22,653 bases of DNA, from NCBI GenBank assembly GCA_963711725.1, contig CAVQFO010000037.1, positions 1-22,653 on the forward strand. Reading direction: 5' to 3'. This stretch comes from CAVQFO01 sp963711725. GTDB taxonomy: Bacteria; Pseudomonadota; Gammaproteobacteria; Nitrococcales; Aquisalimonadaceae. Below are positions 1-8,048 of the stretch, in pieces. Under the pieces are notes generated by a model that ran no database searches, was not told the origin of the DNA, and saw only the letters and a list, made by a program, of their open reading frames with translations. The position numbers and the translations under genes were made by a program. Position 1 is the stretch's first letter, and each line of letters opens with the position of its first letter.

Positions 1-1068
1 GGCACTGTGCGGGCGCGTGTCGCCCTTCGCGGCGCAATAGGCCAGCGTGCAGCCGAGCAGGGTGCCGCCCAGGCAGTAGCCGACCATGTTGATCTCGGAT
101 TCGCCGGTGATGTTCTCCACGACGTCCAGAGCCGCCATGGGGCCTTCCAGCAGATAGTTGTCGAACGTCTTGTCCGCCAGTTCCGGCGAGGGATTGCGCC
201 AGGAGATCACGAATACCGTGTGGCCCTGTTCCACCAGCGCCTTGATCAGCGAGTTCTTGGGTTGAAGATCCAGGATGTAGTACTTGTTGATCCACGGCGG
301 GATGATGACCAGGGGGCGCTTGTGCACCGTCTCCGTGGCGGCCTGATACTGAATCAGCTGCATCAGGTCATTCTGGTAGACGACCTTGCCGGGCGTCACG
401 GCCAGGTCCTTGCCCACGGAAAAGGCTTCGGGATGAGTCATGCGGATGCGCAGCTCGCCGTTGCCGCGCTCCAGGTCTTCCAGAAGTTTCTGAAGGCCGT
501 CCAGCAAATTGCGGCCGCCGGTTTCCGCCGTCTTTCTCAGCACTTCGGGATTCGTCGCGACGAAATTTGCGGGTGACATGGCGTTGACGAATTGCCGGGT
601 ATAGAGATCCACCTTTCGCGCGGTTTTCTCGTCCATGCCGTCCACGTTGCGCACGGAGGTATGGATGTAGTCGGCCGTGAGCAGGTAGGACTGCTTGATG
701 AAGTCGAACAGCGGGTTCTCCTCCCACGACTCATGCCGGAAGCGTTTGTCGTCGTCCGCGGGCTCGATCACCGGTTCGCTGTCCACGCCCATCATGCGCA
801 TGGTGGTGCGGTGCATCAGCGCCATGTAATCCTGCCAGAACGACATTTGGGCGGTGACCAGCGCTACCGGATCAGCTATCAGCCGGCCATAGAGGTCCTG
901 GAACAGCGTCCCCATCTGCATTGCATCGTTCATGGAGATGTTGTCCAGCGACTGTTGGCGGCTCAGGAAATCCTGTACCAGCTTCTGGCTCTTGCCCGTG
1001 ATATCGATTAGAGCGCGCGACAGCTCGGCGGGATCGTAGGTGGGAGTTGGAGTCTCCGAAGTGCTCAT
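1..1068 (-). CDS. phaC: Class I polyhydroxyalkanoate synthase PhaC (N-terminal part, cut by window edge)
   Basis: Polymerises (R)-3-hydroxyacyl-CoA into polyhydroxyalkanoate on the surface of storage granules in the cytoplasm. The reading frame stays open for 356 residues from an ATG at 1068 to base 1. An N-terminal helical region carries the typical PHA synthase segments (WEENPLFDFIKQSYLL near residues 115-130, IPPWINKYYILDL near 255-268). The alpha/beta-hydrolase core carries the lipase-like box GYCLGG with the nucleophile Cys at residue 332, as in class I enzymes of roughly 560-600 residues. The Asp and His of the triad would lie beyond the window. A second in-frame ATG at 1080 touches an AAGG and could also be the start; neither has ideal spacing. 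A histidine phosphatase gene lies 129 bp upstream on the same strand. The family assignment is secure from the sequence; the substrate chain length is inferred from the class I resemblance only. Confidence 0.93.
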   Translation of the reverse strand, partial: MSTSETPTPTYDPAELSRALIDITGKSQKLVQDFLSRQQSLDNISMNDAMQMGTLFQDLYGRLIADPVALVTAQMSFWQDYMALMHRTTMRMMGVDSEPVIEPADDDKRFRHESWEENPLFDFIKQSYLLTADYIHTSVRNVDGMDEKTARKVDLYTRQFVNAMSPANFVATNPEVLRKTAETGGRNLLDGLQKLLEDLERGNGELRIRMTHPEAFSVGKDLAVTPGKVVYQNDLMQLIQYQAATETVHKRPLVIIPPWINKYYILDLQPKNSLIKALVEQGHTVFVISWRNPSPELADKTFDNYLLEGPMAALDVVENITGESEINMVGYCLGGTLLGCTLAYCAAKGDTRPHSA

Positions 1069-1197
1069 GGGCGCGTTCATCCTTGCCGTGGTTCACGGCG
1101 TTCCCGTGTATGGAGCGATGATGCATCGGGCCGGGCGGAATCGCCCGTGCCTTCCCAAAGCATAGCAAACCGGCTTCGTCGGAACGCGTGAGTGCGG

Positions 1198-1770
1198 TTA
1201 CAGAACCGGGGTCGTCGCCTCCCGGCCCCGTTTGACCAGCCCCAGGTTACGGCCGTCGCTGCGCAGGATCGTGACGGAGCAGTGGTCAGGGTGCCAGTGC
1301 ACCACCCGGTTATTTTCGGTCGCGGCGCCGACAGCTGCGTTGATCGCAATGAAATGGGTGACGACCACGGTATCACGGGGGCATTCGGCCAACGCTGCGA
1401 GCACCTCCGCGCGCCAGCGCCGCAGGCCTGCGTCCAGCTCCGTCCACGACAGCCCCATGACTTCGCGCAACCATGTTCCGCGCGCCGTCAGGCCGTCCTC
1501 AGGCGAAGGGATCTCGCTCACGCGCTGTTCGATCCGGGGTCGAATCTGCCACAGGGCCGCCAACGGCGCGGCCGTCTCGCGGGCGCGGGCCAGGGGGCTG
1601 ACGATCAGGTCGAGAGGGCCTCGTATTGCCAATGCCTCGGCCGCGACTTCTGCCTGGTAATTGCCGATGGCGTCCAGGCCGGGGTCCGGGTCCGCATCCC
1701 AGGCAGCGGCGGCATGGCCGTGGCGCATCAGGTACAAGGTTGGCACGATCCCGGTCCTCCGTTGGCTCAT
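1198..1770 (-). CDS. SixA-like histidine phosphatase family protein
   Basis: A 190-residue cytoplasmic protein of the branch-1 histidine phosphatase superfamily. The catalytic RHG motif is at residues 16-18 (LMRHGHA). The SPLARARET segment is at about 58-66, and the second catalytic His is at about 139 (VVVTHF). Length and compactness resemble SixA phosphohistidine phosphatases and short phosphoglycerate-mutase-like proteins, but the substrate cannot be read from the sequence. It lies upstream of the PHA synthase gene on the same strand with a 129-bp gap, so co-transcription is possible but not shown. The ribosome site before the ATG is weak. It is one of two members of this family in the window; the other (12190-12903) sits inside a catabolic operon and is not closely similar. 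Confidence 0.82.
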   Translation of the reverse strand: MSQRRTGIVPTLYLMRHGHAAAAWDADPDPGLDAIGNYQAEVAAEALAIRGPLDLIVSPLARARETAAPLAALWQIRPRIEQRVSEIPSPEDGLTARGTWLREVMGLSWTELDAGLRRWRAEVLAALAECPRDTVVVTHFIAINAAVGAATENNRVVHWHPDHCSVTILRSDGRNLGLVKRGREATTPVL

Positions 1771-2172
1771 GCCAGCTTGGGCAACGCGGCCTCGCAGGTC
1801 AATCCGGCGGCGCGCGAGGCGGAACAGTTCGGTGCGGCAGCGGAATTCGGTTCGGGCGGGGACCGGTTCCGGACGCTCCCCTAATGGCCGTGATGCCGAA
1901 GCTGATGGACCATCAGATGCTACCGGCGCGTGTTCGGTTGCTCCTAGCCAACATGACCTTCGTGATCTTCGGCCGGTCGGAGCTGTTCACGGCGCACACC
2001 ACGCTGGCGATCTGCCCGCTGCTGGCCCGCCGGGCTAGCCGCCTCGCGCAATCGGTCGGTTTTCATCCTCGTGAATACCCTTTGTTTTCCGTTGAATTTC
2101 CCGGCCGGTCTCCCCACCGACAGACCTTGTTCCCCGACTGTTCGAGGACGTATGAACCCTGGGAGGAAGTGA
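1771..2172. other. 402-bp gene-free gap between the divergent phosphatase and cyo genes
   Basis: No intact gene was found on either strand. The middle part (about 1884-2039) contains a transporter-like fragment described separately. The last ~130 bp is lower in GC than its surroundings and presumably holds the cyo promoter, but I could not point to convincing -35/-10 boxes. A good ribosome site (GGAGGAAG) stands just before the cyoA start. Confidence 0.6.
1884..2039 (+). pseudogene. Probable relic of a formate/nitrite (FNT) family transporter, YfdC-like
   Basis: Read in one forward frame from an ATG at 1884, about 52 codons give a segment with LLLANMTFVIFGRSELF followed by TAHTTLAICPLLARRAS. 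Its GR-x-x-LFT-x-[HN]T-x-x-x-x-x-PLLARR pattern is what I recognise from the conserved central part of FNT-family channels of the YfdC type. Family members have about 270-320 residues, with further membrane segments on both sides. Here neither side continues: upstream in-frame sequence is unrelated and downstream it loses similarity after the RRAS. Compared with the family there is also a gap of a few residues before TFVIF. This suggests a decayed remnant, not a working gene. The match is from memory of the family pattern and has not been searched. Confidence 0.42.
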
Positions 2173-3117
2173 ATGGCGCGCAGGATCGGACACGGACTCA
2201 TACGCCTTTGGCGGGTCGTCCGTGCCTCGCCAATCTTGCTCCCGGGGTGGGCTTTGCTCTGCGCCGGCCTGCTGGGGGGCTGCAGTTCGGCCTCGTGGCC
2301 GGTGATTTCGCCGGATGGCCCTGTGGCGCTGGCGGAACGGGATTTGCTGCTGTTTGTCGCCGCCGTGACATTGATCGTGGTGTTGCCCGTGTTCGGGCTT
2401 ACCGCCTGGGTGGTGACGAGATTCCGCAAGGGCGATGCCGACGGGCCTTACAAACCCCACTGGACCTATTCCAAGCGAATCGACCTCGCCATATGGGGCA
2501 CGGCCAGCGCTATTGCCGTGGTCATTGGCGTGACGATCTGGTGGTCGACGCTGCGGCTCGACCCCTACAAACCGGTGGGTCCTTCGAAGGACCCACTCCA
2601 GGTCCAGGTGATCGCCGAGGACTGGAAGTGGCTGTTCATCTACCCCAAGCAGCACATCGCCGCCGTCAACGAGTTGGTCTTTCCGGCGGGGCGGTCCCTT
2701 CGCCTCCGGATTACCTCGGATACGGTCATGAACGCCCTCTACATCCCCGGATTGGTGGGCCAGATATACGCCATGGCCGGCATGGAAACCCATCTAAACG
2801 CCGTCGCGAGCAGACCCGGCACTTTTGTAGGGCGAAATGTGCAATTCAGCGGCAAGGGTTTCCCGGAGCAGCACTTCAAGGCGCGGGCGGTCACTCCCGA
2901 CGGGTTCCGTCGTTGGGTGGACAAGGTCAAGGCGTCCGGCCAGCGGCTGGACGAGGCCACCTACGACCATTTGAGGCGTCCTAGCAAGGACGTACCGGTG
3001 ACGTATTACTCCGACGTCACGCCCGGTCTTTTCGACCGCACCATCGCCAGCTATCGCGATTCACCTACAAGCAAATGGACCGCCGGGCGCAAGGCGCGCG
3101 GCAAGGGAGGGAGTTGA
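2173..3117 (+). CDS. cyoA: Cytochrome bo3 ubiquinol oxidase subunit II
   Basis: Lipoprotein subunit of the terminal quinol oxidase of the cytoplasmic membrane. The 314-residue product has a signal sequence with a lipobox ending LLGGC (lipidated Cys at 37), two membrane spans at about 58-80 and 105-124, and a periplasmic cupredoxin domain starting near 140 (VIAEDWKWLFIYP). The segment VMNALYIPGLVGQIYAMAGM near 185-204 is typical of CyoA. The CuA ligand motif with two Cys found in cytochrome c oxidase subunit II is absent; the equivalent region reads FSGKGFPEQHFKARAV, as expected for a quinol oxidase. A strong GGAGGAAG ribosome site precedes the ATG. The stop overlaps the cyoB start (TGATG), indicating translational coupling in a cyoABCD operon. 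Confidence 0.95.
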   Translation: MARRIGHGLIRLWRVVRASPILLPGWALLCAGLLGGCSSASWPVISPDGPVALAERDLLLFVAAVTLIVVLPVFGLTAWVVTRFRKGDADGPYKPHWTYSKRIDLAIWGTASAIAVVIGVTIWWSTLRLDPYKPVGPSKDPLQVQVIAEDWKWLFIYPKQHIAAVNELVFPAGRSLRLRITSDTVMNALYIPGLVGQIYAMAGMETHLNAVASRPGTFVGRNVQFSGKGFPEQHFKARAVTPDGFRRWVDKVKASGQRLDEATYDHLRRPSKDVPVTYYSDVTPGLFDRTIASYRDSPTSKWTAGRKARGKGGS

Positions 3118-5081
3118 TGCTGGGCAAGCTTTCCGTCAATGCCTTGCCGTTCTATAGCCCCATCGCCTTCGGGGCCGGTTTGTTCGTCGTGCTATCCGGT
3201 CTTGCTGTGGTCCTGTTAATCACCTGGTTGGGCAAGTGGCGGTATCTCTGGGCGGAGTGGTTGACCAGCGTCGACCATCAAAAGATTGGGATCATGTATA
3301 TCGTCCTTGCGCTGGTCATGCTGGTGCGCGGGTTCGCGGACGCGATCATGATGCGCAGCCAACAGGCGATTTCGCTGCATTCTCCGGGCTACCTGCCGCC
3401 GGAGCATTTCAACCAGATCTTTTCGTCCCACGGCACCATCATGGTTTTCTTCATGGCGATGCCGTTTCTCACGGGGCTGATCAACATTGTCACGCCGCCG
3501 CAGATCGGGGCGCGGGACGTGGCGTTTCCATTCCTGAATTCCGTGAGTCTGGCGTTGACCGCGGCCGGCGCGGCGTTGGTCATGATCTCTCTGGTTCTGG
3601 GCCGGTTTTCCACGGCGGGATGGAGCGGCTATCCGCCCTTTTCTGAACTGAAGTACAGCCCGGGCGTAGGCGTGGACTACTGGATCTGGTCCGTGTTCAT
3701 TGCGGGATTGGGGTCCACGTTCACGGGAATCAATTTCCTGGTGACCATTCTAAAACGGCGGGCGCCGGGCATGACGCTCATGCGCATGCCGCTGTTTTCC
3801 TGGACGGCCCTGGTTACCAGCCTGCTGATGCTGTTCGCCTTTCCCGCGCTGACCGTGGCGACGGCGCTGCTGGCCCTGGATCGCTACGTGGGGATGCATT
3901 TCTTCACCAACGGCGGCGGTGGCGACATGATGAACTTCATCAATCTGTTCTGGACCTGGGGCCATCCGGAGGTCTACATCCTGATCCTGCCGGCGTTCGG
4001 GATCTTCTCCGAGGTGTTCTGCACGTTTTCCTCCAAGAAGCTGTTCGGCTACCGTTCGCTGGTCTATTCCACCGTGAGCATTGGTCTGTTGTCGTTCCTG
4101 GTGTGGTTGCACCATTTTTTCACCATGGGCGCCAGCGCCCACGTGAATGCCTTCTTCGGAATGATGACCATCCTCATCGGGGTTCCCACCGGCGTGAAGA
4201 TCTACGACTGGATCTTCACTATGTTTCGCGGCCGGGTGCGCCTGGACTCGCCCATGTACTGGGCGCTTGGGTTCATCGTCACGTTCGTGATCGGCGGTTT
4301 GAGCGGTGTGTTGCTGGCGGTGCCGCCGGTGGATTACGTGGTGCATAACACCACGTTTCTGGTGGCCCATTTCCATAATATGCTGATTCCGGGTGCCCTG
4401 TTTGGCTACCTGTGCGGCTACATGTTCTGGTTTCCCAAGGCCTTCGGCTTCCGGCTGGACGAGCGTTGGGGCAAGCGCGCGTTCTGGGCCTGGATTGTCG
4501 GCTTCTACCTCGCCTTCATGCCGCTCTACGCCCTGGGTCTGAAGGGCATGCCCCGGCGCATGGATCGCTACGATATGGCCGGTTGGCAGCCCTGGCTGAT
4601 TGTCGCCGAGGTGGGTGCGGTGTTCGTGCTGCTCGGGATCGTGTTTCTCGGTATTCAGCTGTACGTGAGCATTCGCAACCGCAACGCGCTGCGCGACCGA
4701 ACCGGTGACCCCTGGGACGCCCGCACCCTGGACTGGGCCACGACCTCGCCGCCGGCGCACTACAACTTCGCGCGCATACCCAAGGTGCACGACCGGGACG
4801 AACTGGCCTGGCGCAAGGAACACGATTACCGGGTATCGGAGGACGAGCCCTACGAGCCCATCGTCATGCCCAAGGATACCGGCGCCGGGGTGATCATAGG
4901 GGCGCTGGCCTTCACTTTTGGTTTCAGCATGATCTGGCACATCTGGTGGCTGGCGATCGCCAGCCTGGCGGCCATGGCGGGTGTGGTGGTCGTGCGAGCC
5001 TTCCAGGATGACGACCACGAAGTGATCCCCGCCGAGGTCGTGAAAGAGATCGAACGGCAACGGGAGGGCCTGTACGTCTGA
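3117..5081 (+). CDS. cyoB: Cytochrome bo3 ubiquinol oxidase subunit I
   Basis: Catalytic haem-copper subunit: oxidises ubiquinol, reduces O2 to water and pumps protons. The start at 3117 (TGATG overlap with cyoA, ribosome site GGGAGGG) gives 654 residues, close to the E. coli length. Visible ligands: His105 (SSHGT) and His420 for the low-spin haem, His418 for the high-spin haem (HFHNM), and His283, His332 and His333 for CuB (HPEVY, HHFF), with Tyr287 placed to cross-link to His283. Proton-path residues are Asp134 (GARDVAFPF), Glu285 and Lys361. The quinol-site residues of E. coli CyoB are all conserved as Arg71, Asp75, His97 and Gln100. With the missing CuA site in subunit II, this makes a quinol oxidase the clear call. 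The stop overlaps the cyoC start by one base. Confidence 0.97.
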   Translation: MLGKLSVNALPFYSPIAFGAGLFVVLSGLAVVLLITWLGKWRYLWAEWLTSVDHQKIGIMYIVLALVMLVRGFADAIMMRSQQAISLHSPGYLPPEHFNQIFSSHGTIMVFFMAMPFLTGLINIVTPPQIGARDVAFPFLNSVSLALTAAGAALVMISLVLGRFSTAGWSGYPPFSELKYSPGVGVDYWIWSVFIAGLGSTFTGINFLVTILKRRAPGMTLMRMPLFSWTALVTSLLMLFAFPALTVATALLALDRYVGMHFFTNGGGGDMMNFINLFWTWGHPEVYILILPAFGIFSEVFCTFSSKKLFGYRSLVYSTVSIGLLSFLVWLHHFFTMGASAHVNAFFGMMTILIGVPTGVKIYDWIFTMFRGRVRLDSPMYWALGFIVTFVIGGLSGVLLAVPPVDYVVHNTTFLVAHFHNMLIPGALFGYLCGYMFWFPKAFGFRLDERWGKRAFWAWIVGFYLAFMPLYALGLKGMPRRMDRYDMAGWQPWLIVAEVGAVFVLLGIVFLGIQLYVSIRNRNALRDRTGDPWDARTLDWATTSPPAHYNFARIPKVHDRDELAWRKEHDYRVSEDEPYEPIVMPKDTGAGVIIGALAFTFGFSMIWHIWWLAIASLAAMAGVVVVRAFQDDDHEVIPAEVVKEIERQREGLYV

Positions 5082-5701
5082 TGGCCACGCAAGCGCAGAC
5101 TCGGGATCCAGCAGCCCTGATCGCCCGCTACAAGGACGGTGTCCGCCGGGAGCGGGAGTTCGGCTTCTGGCTCTATCTCATGAGCGACGCCGTGATTTTC
5201 GCGCTGTTGTTCGCCACCTACGTCGTGATGGTGGGCCGGATCGCGAACGGCCCGGCGCCCGGCGAACTGTTCCATCTGCAGCACACATTCTACGAGACGG
5301 CTTGCCTGCTGTTGAGCACGCTGACTTTTGCCTTCGCCCGCCATTCGGCGGCGCGGGGGAGCCGTAATGCAACGCTGGTGTGGCTGGGCGTTACCTTTCT
5401 GCTCGGCCTGGCCTTCGTGTTTCTCGAGGGGTGGGAATTCAGCGACATGATCAGCAAAGGCGCGGGTCCCTCGCACAGCGGCGCGTTGTCCGCATTCTTT
5501 ACGTTGGTAGGCACCCACGGGCTTCACGTGAGCGCGGGATTGATCTGGATTCTGGTGATGAGCGTGCAGCTGATGATGCGGGACCTGAGCGAACCTGTGA
5601 TATCCCGGCTGGAACGGCTGGGCATGTTCTGGCATTTCCTGGACGTGGTCTGGGTGGTGATTATTTCCGTGGTGTATCTGCCGGGAGGGTTCTTCCGATG
5701 A
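5081..5701 (+). CDS. cyoC: Cytochrome bo3 ubiquinol oxidase subunit III
   Basis: A 206-residue membrane subunit of the bo3 oxidase, almost the same length as E. coli CyoC. It has five predicted membrane segments, starting with FGFWLYLMSDAVIFALLFATY (about residues 27-47). The signature EGWEFSDMI follows a central segment, and TLVGTHGLHVSAGL near 145-158 is typical of subunit III. The start overlaps the cyoB stop (TGATG), with GGGAGGG about 12 bases upstream, and the stop overlaps the cyoD start (ATGA). All four cyo genes are therefore probably translated as one coupled unit. Confidence 0.95.
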   Translation: MATQAQTRDPAALIARYKDGVRREREFGFWLYLMSDAVIFALLFATYVVMVGRIANGPAPGELFHLQHTFYETACLLLSTLTFAFARHSAARGSRNATLVWLGVTFLLGLAFVFLEGWEFSDMISKGAGPSHSGALSAFFTLVGTHGLHVSAGLIWILVMSVQLMMRDLSEPVISRLERLGMFWHFLDVVWVVIISVVYLPGGFFR

Positions 5702-6015
5702 GCAACCACGCTTCCATCCAGGAGCGCGGCGTGCGTGAGCCGCTGATCGGCTTCGTGTTGGCCGTGGTGCTCACGGCGATTCCTTTCGCGTTTGTGGCGG
5801 CGCGGACATTTTCATTCGTTTGGACGTTGCTGATCGTCGGGGTCTGTGCGGTAGTACAGGTCGTGGTCCATTTGCGCTATTTCCTCCACGTCGACTTCAG
5901 TCCCGCTTCCCGGGACCGGTTGGTGGCCCTCGCCTTTTCGGCGGTCATCCTGTTTCTGATGGCCGGTGGCACCATCTGGATCGTCCTCGATCTCCACGCC
6001 CGGATGTTGTTCTAA
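5698..6015 (+). CDS. cyoD: Cytochrome bo3 ubiquinol oxidase subunit IV
   Basis: A 105-residue, three-span membrane protein matching the small subunit IV that assists assembly of the CuB centre. Membrane segments lie near residues 18-37, 40-60 and 78-100. The segment QVVVHLRYFLHVDFS after the second span is characteristic of CyoD. The ATG at 5698 overlaps the cyoC stop and has a GGGAGGG ribosome site about 8 bases upstream. In E. coli the next gene would be cyoE (haem O synthase), but here the operon ends and lpxD follows after 112 bp. Confidence 0.93.
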   Translation: MSNHASIQERGVREPLIGFVLAVVLTAIPFAFVAARTFSFVWTLLIVGVCAVVQVVVHLRYFLHVDFSPASRDRLVALAFSAVILFLMAGGTIWIVLDLHARMLF

Positions 6016-6019
6016 GGCG

Positions 6020-6044
6020 AAGGGTGAATTGCGAGTCCACCCTT
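6020..6044 (+). terminator. Small hairpin just after cyoD, possible operon end
   Basis: Perfect 7-bp inverted repeat (AAGGGTG at 6020-6026, CACCCTT at 6038-6044) with an 11-base loop, beginning 5 bases after the cyoD stop. There is no T run after it, so it is a weak candidate for an intrinsic terminator. It could serve as an mRNA 3' stabiliser or be coincidental. Confidence 0.3.
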
Positions 6045-6127
6045 GATAGTCGGCGCCGGTGCTCACATACGGGAATTCGAAGGGAGTAGTGCGTGATTGG
6101 GGCCGTGTGGCCGGGAGGACCGCTGCG

Positions 6128-7177
6128 ATGACTAATTCGCAGGTGAGGTTGGGCGAGGTTGCGGAATGGATTGGAGCGCGGTTGATCGGTGATCCCGATA
6201 TCCGTGTGGATGGCGTATCCACGTTGGGGCGTGCGACGCCCACTCAGATCTGCTTCTGTTCCAGCGGCCGCTATCGGGATGAGCTGGTGGAGACCCGGGC
6301 GGGGGCCGTGATTGTGGACGAGGCCCGTGCGCCGGACTGTCCGGGGGCGGCGCTGGTGGTCGTGAACCCTTACCATGCCTATGCGACGGTAGCCCAACGC
6401 CTTCATCCGCCGCGGCGCCCGCCAACCGGAATTCACCCCACGGCCAGCGTTGCGGACAGTGCCCACATAGCCCCGGATGCCTGCGTCGGGCCCCACGCCA
6501 CCATCGGCGAAGGCGTGCGTATTGCCTCCGGCACGGTAATCGGAGCGGGCGCCATCGTGGATGAGGAGGCCATGATCGGCCCGCAATGTCGCCTGTACGC
6601 GGGCGTGTTCGTGGGGGCTGGTTGCCTGCTGCGTCGGCGGGTCATCGTGCACGCCGGCGCGGTAATCGGCGCCGACGGGTTTGGTTTCGCGCCGGGCGTG
6701 GATGGCTGGCGCAAGGTGCCCCAACTCGGTGTGGTGCGCATCGGCAGCGACGTGGAAATCGGTGCCAACTCCACCATCGATCGGGGTGCCCTGGACGATA
6801 CCGTGATCGGCGAGGGTGTAAAGATCGATAATCTGGTCCACATTGCCCACAACGTGCGGATCGGCGCGCATACGGTGCTCGCGGGCGCAACGGTGGTGGC
6901 GGGTAGCGTGACCATCGGCCGCAATTGCATGATTGGCGGCGCCAGCGCCATTACCGGCCATATCGAGATCGCCGACGGCGTGACCGTGATGGGCATGACC
7001 GGCGTGACCCGCTCCATTCGCAAGTCCGGCATGTACGCCTCGCCCATTCCCGCCCATCCTGCCGCGCAGTGGCGCCGAAACGCCGTACGGTTCACGCAAC
7101 TGGACGAGATGTATCGCCGGCTGCAGGATCTGGAGAAGCGTGTCGAGCAATTGAGTGCCGAGACCGAGGCCCAGTAG
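6128..7177 (+). CDS. lpxD: UDP-3-O-(3-hydroxyacyl)glucosamine N-acyltransferase
   Basis: Transfers an (R)-3-hydroxyacyl chain from acyl carrier protein to the 2-amino group of UDP-3-O-acyl-glucosamine, the third step of lipid A synthesis, in the cytoplasm. The 349-residue product (E. coli 341) has the N-terminal uridine-binding domain (VDGVSTLGRATPTQICF, about residues 28-44). A left-handed beta-helix of hexapeptide repeats ([IV]G-type, about 100-310) carries DNLVHIAHNVRIG with the catalytic His, and a C-terminal helical tail ends the protein (LDEMYRRLQDLEKRVEQL). The ATG at 6128 is preferred over upstream in-frame ATGs because GGGAGGA stands about 7 bases before it. The usual neighbours bamA, skp, fabZ, lpxA and lpxB are absent, so this may be a second lpxD copy. 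Confidence 0.94.
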   Translation: MTNSQVRLGEVAEWIGARLIGDPDIRVDGVSTLGRATPTQICFCSSGRYRDELVETRAGAVIVDEARAPDCPGAALVVVNPYHAYATVAQRLHPPRRPPTGIHPTASVADSAHIAPDACVGPHATIGEGVRIASGTVIGAGAIVDEEAMIGPQCRLYAGVFVGAGCLLRRRVIVHAGAVIGADGFGFAPGVDGWRKVPQLGVVRIGSDVEIGANSTIDRGALDDTVIGEGVKIDNLVHIAHNVRIGAHTVLAGATVVAGSVTIGRNCMIGGASAITGHIEIADGVTVMGMTGVTRSIRKSGMYASPIPAHPAAQWRRNAVRFTQLDEMYRRLQDLEKRVEQLSAETEAQ

Positions 7178-7259
7178 CTCCAAGGCGGGTACATGACCCT
7201 CCATGCCTTTGACGCCCGAATCTCTGTCGGCGGCGTACAGCGTCACAAAGGAGTACGGC

Positions 7260-8048
7260 ATGACGCGATGGTTGGCCGTTTTGTGTCTCGTTGTATCCGG
7301 CGCAGCCGGAGCCCAGCCCGTATTGCATTTCCGCAAGGACCTGGCGTTTCAGGCCGGTACGGTGAATTCGTTTGCCGCCCGCGCCTACGGCGATCGCGTG
7401 CGGAAACTGAATGCTGAGCACAAGCTCGACCAAAACGAGGCGTTGCTGAAGCGGGTACGCCGGATCGTTCATCGTCTCAGGCCGGCCGCCGCGTATGAAC
7501 GCCCGGCCATGGCCTCCCTGGGTTGGGAGGTCCACGTCTGCCGCCGATGTTTCGACAACGCCTCGGCCATGGCGGGTGGCAAGCTCATGGTGGGCGAGGA
7601 GTTCATCGCGCGCATCAAACCCACGGACTCCGAACTGGCATTCCTGTTGGCCCACGAAATGGGCCATGTCCTCGCCGAGCATACCCGTGAATTCGCCACC
7701 ACCGCCCGGTCATTCGTGGGCATGGGCATGAAGCGCGAATATTCGGACATTCAGCACGAGATCGATGAGAGCCTGGGGCTACAGCTGCGCATGGCGCCGC
7801 TGTACAAACGCCAGGAGCTGGAAGCCGATTACGTGGGCTTGGTATTGGGCTGCCGGGCGGGGTTCGAGCCGCACGCCATGCTGACCCTGCTTCACAAACT
7901 GGACACGCCTGGCCAGTCGGTGGTCGACGTGCATCCAAGCGGCAATCAGCGTATTGGCCAGGCCGAGGGGTTGATGCCCCAGGCCGAGCGGATCTATAGC
8001 GAAGGGGTGCCCCAGGTTAGCGGAGTACACCGTTCTCTATCAGATTGA
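7260..8048 (+). CDS. Secreted M48-family zinc metalloprotease
   Basis: A 262-residue protein with a cleavable signal peptide (MTRWLAVLCLVVSGAAGAQ, cleavage near 18-19), so it acts in the periplasm or envelope. The zinc motif HEMGH is at residues 132-136, and ELEAD at 186-190 supplies the third ligand in the usual M48 arrangement (compare BepA/LoiP/YcaL). Two Cys close together (VCRRC, 94-97) may form a disulfide or bind metal. It is shorter than BepA and has no TPR domain, so it resembles the Oma1/YcaL-like single-domain group. The ATG at 7260 has AAAGGAG about 7 bases upstream and directly begins the signal peptide. The last 32 bases overlap the end of the convergent tetR gene. Protease activity is well supported; the substrate is unknown. 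Confidence 0.85.
   Translation: MTRWLAVLCLVVSGAAGAQPVLHFRKDLAFQAGTVNSFAARAYGDRVRKLNAEHKLDQNEALLKRVRRIVHRLRPAAAYERPAMASLGWEVHVCRRCFDNASAMAGGKLMVGEEFIARIKPTDSELAFLLAHEMGHVLAEHTREFATTARSFVGMGMKREYSDIQHEIDESLGLQLRMAPLYKRQELEADYVGLVLGCRAGFEPHAMLTLLHKLDTPGQSVVDVHPSGNQRIGQAEGLMPQAERIYSEGVPQVSGVHRSLSD

Noticed and set aside
1626..2984. Forward frame of 452 codons running from the phosphatase gene into cyoA
   Set aside because: Most of it is antisense to the phosphatase gene or out of frame within cyoA; only the short FNT-like part (1884-2039) shows family resemblance and it is reported as a relic.
3750..5060. Long open frame of 436 codons on the minus strand opposite cyoB
   Set aside because: It is antisense to a clearly identified gene, and its product is rich in His, Gly and Arg without any family resemblance; such frames arise from high GC codon bias.
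2173..6015. Cytochrome c oxidase (aa3 type) as the identity of the oxidase
   Set aside because: Subunit II lacks the CuA Cys/His/Met ligands and subunit I keeps all four quinol-site residues, so a quinol oxidase fits better.
5945..7336. Long open frame of 463 codons on the minus strand opposite lpxD
   Set aside because: It mirrors the hexapeptide-repeat coding sequence of lpxD, producing false periodic patterns; no ribosome site or known domain.
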